In this document: positions 8,576-15,463 of the stretch, one piece after another | Numbering within the stretch: position 1 is the stretch's first letter | Layout of the letters: each line of letters begins with the position of its first letter | Notes under the pieces: generated by a model | What the model was told of the DNA's origin: nothing | Database searches by the model: none | Seen by the model: the letters and a program-made list of their open reading frames with translations, nothing else | Source: Moduliflexus sp964602655 | GTDB lineage: Bacteria; Moduliflexota; Moduliflexia; Moduliflexales; Moduliflexaceae | Assembly (NCBI GenBank): GCA_964602655.1 | Contig: CAZRSF010000067.1 | Span: 1 to 34,826, forward strand | Direction of reading: 5' to 3' | Length of the DNA stretch: 34,826 nt | Position numbers and translations under genes: made by a program

Positions 8576-8598
8576 GCAACGTGAACAGGGAGGACACT

Positions 8599-9171
8599 AT
8601 GAACACTTCAACGATGATGAAAATTATGGCTGTGACTATCGGATTAGCGTTCGGAATGGTGTCGAACGCGATGGTTGTCAGCGCGCAGCAAGAATCGGCG
8701 CCGATGACGGAAGAAGACATCCGAAAGACATTATTCGAACAAACGGTGGAGACTCCGATTGATATTGCCGAATTAGTAAAAACAGAAGGAAAGCGCGGCG
8801 TGGCGAATCAATTGGTGGATGATAAAAATTTGCCGACGACAACGGCGTCCATTCAATTCAAAAGCGGCTCTGCGGAAATTTTGCCGGAATCGCTCGATCT
8901 GCTTCGGCTGTATGGAAAGTTATTAGTGGAGTTCGGCAGCACGACAATGATTATTATCGGCCATACCGACGATGTCGGCAAGGAAACATATAATCAAAAA
9001 TTATCCGAACGCCGAGCGGAGTCGGTCAAACAGTTTTTCGCAACGGAATTCGGCGTGACGGAGGAGCGTTTAGTGGCGTTAGGATATGGCGAGAAGAAGC
9101 CACTTGTTGCTGATACGACAGAAGAAGCACGCGCGAAAAACCGACGCGTTCAATTTATGCGGGCGCAGTAA
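8599..9171 (+). CDS. Small OmpA-family peptidoglycan-binding protein
   Basis: This 190-residue protein has a signal peptide (about residues 1-30, cut near VSA-QQ) and a canonical OmpA C-terminal domain. The domain carries IQFKSGSAEILPES, then the binding signature GHTDDVGKETYNQKLSERRA, then LVALGYGEKKPL and KNRRVQF. The Asp and Arg of the signature are those that hold diaminopimelate in OmpA/Pal proteins. It should bind peptidoglycan in the periplasm. The ATG at 8599 is chosen because AGGGAGGA precedes it; a GTG at 8581 is in frame but would break the signal peptide. The protein has no lipobox and no beta-barrel. Confidence 0.9.
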   Translation: MNTSTMMKIMAVTIGLAFGMVSNAMVVSAQQESAPMTEEDIRKTLFEQTVETPIDIAELVKTEGKRGVANQLVDDKNLPTTTASIQFKSGSAEILPESLDLLRLYGKLLVEFGSTTMIIIGHTDDVGKETYNQKLSERRAESVKQFFATEFGVTEERLVALGYGEKKPLVADTTEEARAKNRRVQFMRAQ

Positions 9172-9194
9172 TGAACTTCATCGCATACGTCATT

Positions 9195-9221
9195 GTATGA
9201 CGAAACATCGTTTCGCCATAC
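9195..9221. repeat. Palindrome before the caspase gene
   Basis: Arms GTATGACGAAAC and GTTTCGCCATAC, one mismatch, 3-base loop. It is similar in size, position and CGAAA-NNN-TTTCG core to the other palindromes of the cluster. It lies 10 bp before a GGGGGAG ribosome site. Confidence 0.75.
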
Positions 9222-9240
9222 AAAAAATGGGGGGGAGAAT

Positions 9241-11163
9241 ATGAGGCGAAGATTGTTATTTTTTTGTCTTCTGATGGTCGGATCAGCGTTATCGGCGGTC
9301 TGCCATGCGCAGGCGCTGTTGCAGGATTCGACCTTTTATCAGAAAAGCTGGGGCGTCGTCATTGGCATCTCTGATTACGATAACGATGGCATTCCTGACC
9401 TTCAGTATGCCGTAAACGACGCATTGGCTGTCAGCGCGAGATTCAAACAGATGGGGTTCGAAGTGATTTCGCTGCTGAACGAACAGGCGACCCGTGAAAA
9501 TATTCTTCAACTGTTGTCTATAGATTTGCCTCGCGAACTCGGACGGGATGACCGGCTGGTGATTTTTTATGCCGGGCATGGCGCGACCGGACAGCTTCCT
9601 GAAGGAAATGAGGTTGGGTTTATCGTGCCGTATGATGGCATTCCAAGCGCGGATATCGTCGGCGGAACGATTCAGGTCGAGAATTATGACCGCTTCGTGC
9701 AAGAGACCAATTTTGTGTCGCTCGAAGATTTACGCCATCTGTCTGATTTCATCGAAGCCAAACATGTGTTATATATTATTGACGGCTGTTATTCGGGCTT
9801 TCTTGACCCGGCGGTGTATAACGCTCGTCCAGCCCTTCGTGAAGGAGGGAAGAACGGGACAACGGACATCGCGTCTGGAAAACAGCGATCATTAACCATT
9901 GAAAGAGGCGGAGAGGAAATCGCGCCGGATGCGAAGACTGCGCGAGGAGCGTTAGCAGAAGAGCTGCGCCTGACTGAGCGTGATACCGTGCAGGTGATGA
10001 CGGCCGGGAGTTCCGGCGAGCCGGTCACGGAACGCTCCGGTCACGGAATTTTCACCTACTATCTGTTGCGCGGACTGGACGGCGAGGCCGATACGAATGG
10101 CGATTATATCATCCGGGCGACGGAGTTGGCCAATTATCTGAAAGAAGTCGTGCCGCAAGCGTCGGAATTCACGCAGACGCCGTTATTCAACCGAGTCAGC
10201 GGAGAAGGCGAAATGATCTTTATTCCGCCGATTGCGCAACCGATTGACGCCCGGCATACGCGCAAGCCTGCTGCTGACGACGCCTGGAAAAAAACGGATG
10301 CGTACCAGGCGAAGTCGTTCGGAGGGTATAAAGTCCCGACACAGATTGCGCTCGATGGCAGCAATAATGTGTATGTCCTGGATGAAAAACTTCAGAAAAT
10401 CTTCAAATTCGACGAGCGTGGAATGTTTGTCTCCGACCGTTTTGAGATCGCAGAAGACAGTGCATCCTGGTTTCCGTATTCGATGGCGACCCGCTCAAAT
10501 GGAGATGTCTGGGTCTTTTTTGCTTCCGAGAAAAAGGGCATCGCCGGAAAAATTGCGGTGTACCGGTCTGACGGCTCTGCCGGGGAGCATTGGGCAGGAA
10601 CCGATCCGGTAGATAGTTGTTCGTTTCAAGAACAACCGTTCCCTTCACGCGCGTTGATCGGCATTGATGCGACGGATAATCTCTTTTTGGTCGATCAAAG
10701 CGAACAACAAATTATGAAGTGCGACCGCAGCGGAGACATGATTGAAAAATGGAAGTCTCCAGGAGAATTCGCCAATTTCAGAGATGCGTGGGGCATGGCG
10801 GTTGATGCGCTGGGCTATCTGTATGTTGCCGATACCAGCGGCAATGGCGTACAGAAATTTTTTAATCGCGAATGGCTCAAAACGAAATGGCCGCATCTCA
10901 AAGGAGACAAACCTGTGTACTTCGATGCGCCGCGTGGCATTGCTGTGGATAAAGACTTGATCGTCTATATTGCCGACGCCGGGAACAATCGCATCAAAAA
11001 ATATACGAACGATGGCAACAAATTGCTCGTCTCCTGGGGCAAAAAAGGAAAAAAGACGACCGAGTTCGACGAGCCGTCCGGTATCGCGATCAGCGCGGAT
11101 GGGACAATCGTGTATGTCGCCGATACCGGCAATAAACGCATCTTACGATTTTTAATCGAGTAA
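9241..11163 (+). CDS. Exported caspase-like protease (peptidase C14) with NHL-type propeller
   Basis: This 640-residue protein has a signal peptide at about residues 1-23, with a likely cut after CHA. A caspase-fold domain (about 35-350) begins at SWGVVIGISDYDN. The catalytic His113 lies in FYAGHG and Cys183 in IIDGCYSG, both in the expected setting, so it should be an active cysteine protease with P1 Lys/Arg or Asp preference unknown. A short linker leads to about 270 residues of NHL/6-bladed propeller repeats, with repeated words DGSNNVYVLDE, DALGYLYVADTSGNGVQKF, DKDLIVYIADAGNNRIKKY and DGTIVYVADTGNKRIL. Propellers of this kind bind proteins or polymers. GGGGGAGAAT precedes the ATG. Most bacterial caspase homologues are cytosolic or multidomain; a Sec-exported form inside a tubulin/OmpA cluster is notable. 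Confidence 0.92.
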   Translation: MRRRLLFFCLLMVGSALSAVCHAQALLQDSTFYQKSWGVVIGISDYDNDGIPDLQYAVNDALAVSARFKQMGFEVISLLNEQATRENILQLLSIDLPRELGRDDRLVIFYAGHGATGQLPEGNEVGFIVPYDGIPSADIVGGTIQVENYDRFVQETNFVSLEDLRHLSDFIEAKHVLYIIDGCYSGFLDPAVYNARPALREGGKNGTTDIASGKQRSLTIERGGEEIAPDAKTARGALAEELRLTERDTVQVMTAGSSGEPVTERSGHGIFTYYLLRGLDGEADTNGDYIIRATELANYLKEVVPQASEFTQTPLFNRVSGEGEMIFIPPIAQPIDARHTRKPAADDAWKKTDAYQAKSFGGYKVPTQIALDGSNNVYVLDEKLQKIFKFDERGMFVSDRFEIAEDSASWFPYSMATRSNGDVWVFFASEKKGIAGKIAVYRSDGSAGEHWAGTDPVDSCSFQEQPFPSRALIGIDATDNLFLVDQSEQQIMKCDRSGDMIEKWKSPGEFANFRDAWGMAVDALGYLYVADTSGNGVQKFFNREWLKTKWPHLKGDKPVYFDAPRGIAVDKDLIVYIADAGNNRIKKYTNDGNKLLVSWGKKGKKTTEFDEPSGIAISADGTIVYVADTGNKRILRFLIE

Positions 11164-11293
11164 ACAAGCGAGCATGTCGTGCAAGGGGAAAACGTGTATT
11201 TTCACAGAACAATCAACGTAAGGGGATGAAAGGGAACAAGCAGTTTCCGTACAGCGTGTTGCGCGAAGGAGCAGGCGACAGCAAGTTGAGCGG

Positions 11294-12283
11294 GTGATTG
11301 GCTTACGTAAAAAATTTATGTTGACACAACGTACAGTAAAATGGGTGGCGACAATGATTGTCAGCATCTATATGATGTTGCTCAGCACGGAAGGTATCGT
11401 GTACGCTCAAAGCAGTTCTGACAAAGAACGAGAAGCGCAGAAGAACATTTATTTCAGCAAGATTCAACGGAAAGAAGCCAGCGTGAATAGAAAACGCGGC
11501 GCGCGCAATACCTTAATGACTGTGGCTGTGGCATCGGGATTGATTGGCGCGGGGGTGGTCTTCGGAACGTCTGCGATTTACGATGAAGTCGAAGGCATCT
11601 CCTCTGAGCCTGACGATCAAGAGGAAATTGACGCGGCGTTAAAAGCGCTGGATGTCGCGGGGGGAGTCGGCTGGGGGATTGTCGGACTCGGCGGAGTCGG
11701 CTTGTTGGGTTATACCTTGTATTCAGCGTCAATCAGTTCGGAACAACGCGAGATTGATAAGCTCTATGCGACAATGAATGAACAGTTCGGCACAGAACGG
11801 CAAACGTCGTCAGAGTATCTTCCCCCGCATCTCCAAGAGAATGAGACGGCGAAACAGATCTGGAGCGATATTTCTCAAGCCAAAAAGAGCGTGGGAACGT
11901 CGCGCAGTCTTGCCAGCGCGTTTTCGCGGTTAGGCATCGGGAGCATACTGTCGGGCGGATTTTTGTTCGGCCTCTCCTCATTAACGAATGAAGTCGTCAA
12001 ACAGGTCAATATTGAGGAATTTGATGACAAGGGCAATCCGACAAAAGAAGCGCAGTCGCGCGACGACGCGCTTGATGCCTCGGAAAATTTGCAAACCGTT
12101 GGCATCATTTTGCTCGGCACCGGCGTGGCTTCCGAAACCGCATCGTACTTTTTGGGACGGCGCGCTCAAAAGAAGGAAAAAGAGATTGATACATTAGAAG
12201 AACAGTTGCTGCAAGTCGTCGAGCGCATAGACATCCATCCGATCCGCAACGGCGTGATGGTTTCGTATTCGTTCAAATTTTAG
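11294..12283 (+). CDS. Internally duplicated membrane/envelope protein
   Basis: This protein has up to 329 residues. A signal-like segment (about 16-38, ending GIVYAQ) is followed by two similar halves, each with two hydrophobic helices around an acidic loop. Half one is about 65-160 and half two about 195-310. The matching words are GLIGAGVVFGTSAIYDEV against SILSGGFLFGLSSLTNEV, and REIDKL against KEIDTL after the second helix. The C-terminus, GVMVSYSFKF, ends in Phe like an outer-membrane strand, but no full barrel is seen. The family is not recognised. Start choice is open between GTG 11294 and ATG 11318, neither with a ribosome site. It is the last gene before a strong hairpin at 12312, so it probably closes the operon. 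Confidence 0.7.
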   Translation: MIGLRKKFMLTQRTVKWVATMIVSIYMMLLSTEGIVYAQSSSDKEREAQKNIYFSKIQRKEASVNRKRGARNTLMTVAVASGLIGAGVVFGTSAIYDEVEGISSEPDDQEEIDAALKALDVAGGVGWGIVGLGGVGLLGYTLYSASISSEQREIDKLYATMNEQFGTERQTSSEYLPPHLQENETAKQIWSDISQAKKSVGTSRSLASAFSRLGIGSILSGGFLFGLSSLTNEVVKQVNIEEFDDKGNPTKEAQSRDDALDASENLQTVGIILLGTGVASETASYFLGRRAQKKEKEIDTLEEQLLQVVERIDIHPIRNGVMVSYSFKF

Positions 12284-12311
12284 CGCGAGAATGTTTTCTC
12301 CTGCCAGGTCT

Positions 12312-12344
12312 GAAGAGGCGCTTTCTGAAAGAAAGCGCCTCTTC
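12312..12344. terminator. Strong hairpin closing the tubulin-caspase cluster
   Basis: Perfect 14-bp arms GAAGAGGCGCTTTC and GAAAGCGCCTCTTC with a 5-base loop, 28 bp after the last stop codon of the cluster. No long T-run follows, but position and stability fit a transcript end. Confidence 0.65.
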
Positions 12345-12410
12345 TGCGTTCAGTCAATTGTCATTATTCTGCAATAGTAAACGCAAGAAATCTCATGCCA
12401 TCAAATTTTA

Positions 12411-12438
12411 TTGACTTTTTGAAGGATAATTTTCTAAT
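12411..12438 (+). promoter_or_regulatory. Sigma70-type promoter for the acetate transporter gene
   Basis: TTGACT at 12411-12416 and TCTAAT at 12433-12438 are 16 bp apart, each one base off consensus. The predicted start near 12445 gives a leader of about 65 bases. This marks a new transcription unit after the terminator at 12312. Confidence 0.5.
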
Positions 12439-12509
12439 CGCCGCGAAGTTTTGGTAACTTTTTTCACGACAACAAATTCAAACACAATGTAACACGAGGG
12501 GGAACGTCA

Positions 12510-13085
12510 ATGGAAGAATGTAAACAGGTGGCCATTCAGGATACGACAGCCAATCCCGCTCCGTTGGGATTACTTGGGTTCGGCATGACAACGGTATTGT
12601 TGAATCTGCACAACGCGGGGGTGTATGAACTCAGTGCGATGATTCTTGCAATGGGCATCTTCTACGGGGGAATCGCTCAAGTGATTGCCGGAATCATGGA
12701 GTGGAAGAAGAAAAATACGTTTGGGATGACGGCCTTTATCTCGTATGGCTTTTTTTGGCTGACTCTGGTCGGACTCCTGGTGATGCCGAAGTTGGGCTGG
12801 GCTGAAAAAGCGTCGAACGCCGCAATGGCGGCGTATCTTCTGATGTGGGGAATCTTTACGTTCGGCATGTTTATCGGTACACTGAAGTTGAATCGCGCCT
12901 TACAATTCGTGTTCGCCTCATTAACGGTCTTGTTCTTGTTACTCGCGCTGGGAGATGCTATCGGGAGTCCCGGAATGAAGGTTCTGGCCGGATTCGAGGG
13001 GATTATCTGCGGCCTGTCCGCGATCTATACGGCGATTGCGCAAATACTCAATGAGATGTACAAAAAAACGCTTCTCCCAGTATGA
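12510..13085 (+). CDS. Acetate uptake transporter family protein (GPR1/FUN34/YaaH)
   Basis: This 191-residue protein has six predicted membrane helices and the family signature NPAPLGLLGFGMTT at about residues 16-29. Relatives such as SatP/YaaH move acetate and succinate with protons across the inner membrane. The length matches the family. A CGAGGGGG ribosome site lies about 10 bases before the ATG. The gene stands alone with its own promoter, between the cluster terminator and a region of gene remnants. Substrate choice cannot be read from the sequence alone. Confidence 0.92.
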   Translation: MEECKQVAIQDTTANPAPLGLLGFGMTTVLLNLHNAGVYELSAMILAMGIFYGGIAQVIAGIMEWKKKNTFGMTAFISYGFFWLTLVGLLVMPKLGWAEKASNAAMAAYLLMWGIFTFGMFIGTLKLNRALQFVFASLTVLFLLLALGDAIGSPGMKVLAGFEGIICGLSAIYTAIAQILNEMYKKTLLPV

Positions 13086-13123
13086 GGCAGGGGGAGTCAG
13101 CATAGGGCAACGCTCTATACTGA

Positions 13124-13243
13124 CTACGAAACGTTCAAATACGCCTGCAAATAGCGTCCGGTATGCGAGGCGGCGACCTGCGCCACCGTTTCCGGCGTGC
13201 TATGCGCGACAAGCTGTCTGCCGAGGTCTCCTCCGTCGGGGGG
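13124..13243 (-). pseudogene. C-terminal remnant of a second uvrA-like gene
   Basis: Read on the - strand, this stretch encodes PDGGDLGRQLVAHSTPETV, then AQVAASHTGRYL, then QAYLNVS and a stop. The intact UvrA at 15464 ends PDGGDRGGQLVACGTPETV, AQVAASHTGRYL, RTTLY. The match is strong at DNA level too (about 13146-13240 against 15480-15575). It has its own different C-terminus, so it is a relic of a divergent paralogue and not a copy of the present gene. Everything upstream of about 40 codons is missing: at about 13243 the sequence switches to another gene fragment. Confidence 0.8.
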
Positions 13244-13245
13244 CA

Positions 13246-13416
13246 GAGAAGGGATTCCCGATCATCGTCGGCTGGAGCTTTTTCCCCGTCATCCCCACCG
13301 ATGTCATCATCTACGTCAGCAGCACCCTCAACATCCCCTGCTGGAAATGCCTCCTCGGCTTCCTGCTCGGCGAAGGCGCATTGAACACCTGCTATATCTT
13401 CTCGATAGATCGGCTA
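13246..13416 (+). pseudogene. Fragment of a VTT/DedA-type (SNARE-associated) membrane protein
   Basis: An open + strand frame encodes EKGFPIIVGWSFFPVIPTD, then VIIYVSSTLNIPCWKCLLG, then FLLGEGALNTCYIF. This matches the middle of VTT-domain membrane proteins: a re-entrant segment with FP-x-[IV]-P-[TF]-D, then a helix ending F-[LW]-LG-x-x-LGE. No start, ribosome site or C-terminal part is found, so it is a broken piece about 57 codons long. It directly abuts the uvrA relic on the opposite strand. Confidence 0.6.
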
Positions 13417-13557
13417 TTTGCAGCCTTGACGCTGTCGTATCGCATCATGCAGAACGATTGAACCCGCGAGAGCATCCCTTGGGGTCTCACCCCGTCTGCC
13501 AGGGCTAATGAACCATCAGACTAATTGTGTTTAAAAAGATCATATATGTCAAGACGC

Positions 13558-13607
13558 GTGACTCAGGCATTCCTACCTGCCAACACAAGCAAGAATGCCT
13601 GTGTCAC
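13558..13607. terminator. Hairpin downstream of the AEC carrier gene
   Basis: Arms GTGACTCAGGCATTC and GAATGCCTGTGTCAC (one mismatch, 20-base loop) lie 37 bp beyond the stop of the - strand gene at 13644. It may end that transcript or be another interspersed palindrome. Confidence 0.5.
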
Positions 13608-13643
13608 CCAGGCCCGATATGATTTTTTCACCACAAATTGGTA

Positions 13644-14558
13644 TTACGTCAGCAACGCGACGAGTATGGGCAGCGTAAAGATAGACAACACGGTCGTTGC
13701 AAAGATCGCGCTGGCGGCAACCTCTTTGTCTAAGCCCATGCTATCGGCGATGGTGAACACGCTGGCGCCGACTGGCATGGCTGCCTGAAGCATGGATACC
13801 GAAAATTGCAGCCGATCCATCGGAAAAACAAGCGAAAAAAGACAGAACATGAATGGAAACGCGGCAAGCTTGATAAGAACGATCAGTCCGATTTCTGCAA
13901 GGCGGCCTTTCAGCGATAACGTCGCCATAAATGCGCCTAATGCTAACAAGACAACCGCAGAGGAGGCGGATGCCAGCATATTGAGTGTTCTAATGAAAAC
14001 GGCAGGAAGCGGAATGTGAAAATAGCCCATGATTCCGCCAAAGACGACCGCCCAAAGTGCTGGAATCTTAATGATGCGCGACAGGATATCGCGGAAATTG
14101 ATGGCATCTCCAGCACGACATTGGGTCGCGATGATTCCTACTGTAAAGAAGGAAAAAGTACTGACAGAGAAGATAATCACTGCGATGTTCAGCCCATTTT
14201 TCCCAAAGATCATTTCATTGATCGGATATCCCATATACGCCATGTTGCCGAGCGTGCTGAGAATGACAACACAAGCGCTTTTACGAGGCATCCGAAAAAA
14301 GAACGTCAGCCAAACCGTAAGGAGAATCGTCACTGTCATGAAGATTGAATTCGACATCAGCACGGTAGGGTTGGATGCATGAAGGTCAAGCGTGTATAAG
14401 TTGATGAATGATAAAAGCGGTAGGCCGACATAAAATGCAAAATCATTTAAGACTTTAATCCAATGTTCACTTGCTACGTTTAGTTTGAAGAGCAGCCAGC
14501 CAAGAGAAATAATCAAAAAAAGCGGTAAAATCAAGTAGAAGGCATTAAAAAAATTCAT
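13644..14558 (-). CDS. AEC (auxin efflux carrier) family transporter
   Basis: This 304-residue protein has about ten hydrophobic helices in two five-helix halves, the layout of bile-acid/auxin-efflux carriers (Mem_trans family). Family marks include LGNMAYMGYPI in the first half, GGIMGYFHIPLP in the middle and LQAAMPVGASVFTIA near the end. Bacterial members export or take up small carboxylic acids such as malate or malonate. The substrate here is unknown. AAGGAG lies 7 bases before the ATG. The gene is alone on its strand, flanked by gene relics on one side and a gene-poor spacer on the other. A strong terminator-like hairpin lies 100 bp upstream on its own strand. Confidence 0.9.
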   Translation of the reverse strand: MNFFNAFYLILPLFLIISLGWLLFKLNVASEHWIKVLNDFAFYVGLPLLSFINLYTLDLHASNPTVLMSNSIFMTVTILLTVWLTFFFRMPRKSACVVILSTLGNMAYMGYPINEMIFGKNGLNIAVIIFSVSTFSFFTVGIIATQCRAGDAINFRDILSRIIKIPALWAVVFGGIMGYFHIPLPAVFIRTLNMLASASSAVVLLALGAFMATLSLKGRLAEIGLIVLIKLAAFPFMFCLFSLVFPMDRLQFSVSMLQAAMPVGASVFTIADSMGLDKEVAASAIFATTVLSIFTLPILVALLT

Positions 14559-14657
14559 ATTTTTCTCCTTTTTACCTGTTTACTTGGGTTCTGAGTCATC
14601 TGTATGATGTTCCCCATCCGCCAAGTTGAAATTGTTTAGGCCATAATACAAAAAAAG

Positions 14658-14677
14658 CCGAACTTGACTGTTCGGCG
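14658..14677 (-). terminator. Intrinsic terminator upstream of the AEC gene
   Basis: On the - strand GCCGAAC, a 6-base loop and GTTCGGC are followed by a run of eight T. On the + strand a shorter GTTTT run follows. It could end transcripts entering from the spacer at 14678-15463, or attenuate the AEC gene if that promoter lies further upstream. Confidence 0.7.
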
Positions 14678-14760
14678 TTTTCAAAAAATCATTGTAAACG
14701 ATTTCATAAAAATCAATGCTCACACCTATATAGTGCTCCTATATGAGTTCTGTCTCAACC

Positions 14761-14805
14761 TACCCCTGACGGGGTTTCATTGATGATGAAACCCTGTCAG
14801 AGGTA
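14761..14805. repeat. Interspersed palindrome (CCTGTCAGGG family)
   Basis: 20-base arms beginning TACCCCTGAC and ending GTCAGAGGTA, two mismatches, 5-base loop. The core is shared with the perfect palindrome at 15372-15403. Confidence 0.75.
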
Positions 14806-15188
14806 GTACCCGTCCTGGGGTCTCACGATTCCTGACAACGGCGAACTTCCTTCGCCAACCAATGCGAGGGGGCGAATGATCCCTCTCTTCTTAGTTCTGC
14901 GCACAGTTGTCAAGACCGCGGCTATTGAAATCGGATAGCATTCGGTGTGTCTCTTTCGCTATGTGTGTTAGTACCCATCAAAATGCAATTTTGGTTGATG
15001 GTTCAGCATATCTATGTTACGCATATTTCATGCCATATTAACATATCCAAAACAGATCACGTAAAAGTTGAATTCATTTATATGGAGTTGAGCGCCTGTA
15101 ATAAGCGGAATATGTTCACCATCTTTTTGAAAAAATACGAGATTTATCCGACGAATATAGAATTTTTTTTGGTGAGCGTCATTAAGTC

Positions 15189-15297
15189 GTGCGACATAAT
15201 TGTCGCACCAGGATAGAATTATTAGCGAGATCGTCTTAAATAGAAGAGAAATAACGACTGCGACAAGATTGTCGCAGTAGAGACATGAATGTCGCAG
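15189..15297. promoter_or_regulatory. Array of three TGCGACA-N4-TGTCGCA operator-like sites
   Basis: Site 1 is GTGCGACA-TAAT-TGTCGCAC (15189-15208). Site 2 is ACTGCGACA-AGAT-TGTCGCAGT (15257-15278). Site 3 has a GACA-TGAA-TGTC core with one good half, TGTCGCAG (15282-15297). Centres are 69 and 20 bp apart, the latter two helical turns, as in binding arrays of dimeric regulators. No gene starts next to them: the AEC gene starts 630 bp away and uvrA ends on the other side. Confidence 0.65.
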
Positions 15298-15371
15298 CAA
15301 ATACAGACGAAGAATGAAATACTTCCTTTATTTTTTATAACAATTATAGATGCGAGCATTGATTTTTAATA

Positions 15372-15403
15372 ACCCCTGTCAGGGTTTAAAACCCTGACAG
15401 GGG
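15372..15403. repeat. Perfect 32-bp palindrome (CCTGTCAGGG family)
   Basis: Arms ACCCCTGTCAGGGTTT and AAACCCTGACAGGGGT meet with no loop. It shares its core with the element at 14761-14805. It lies 60 bp beyond the uvrA stop and could help end that transcript. Confidence 0.85.
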
Positions 15404-15463
15404 TGGGGTTTATGCAATATTAAATATTCATGCTCACATCTCTAATCACATTAGAATTGCTGC

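Larger units (their letters stand above)
14806..15463. other. Gene-poor AT-rich spacer
   Basis: I see no convincing gene here. Two open frames (14947-15216 on + and 15028-15300 on -) lack ribosome sites and family marks and overlap each other. The stretch holds the operator-like array at 15189-15297 and one palindrome at 15372-15403. The part from about 14940 to 15370 is clearly more AT-rich than the rest of the window, which suggests either acquired DNA or a decayed gene region. Confidence 0.6.

Noticed and set aside
14947..15300. Two overlapping small open frames, one per strand, in the AT-rich spacer
   Set aside because: No ribosome sites, no recognisable motifs, and they overlap on opposite strands; chance frames are likely, though transcripts here should be checked.
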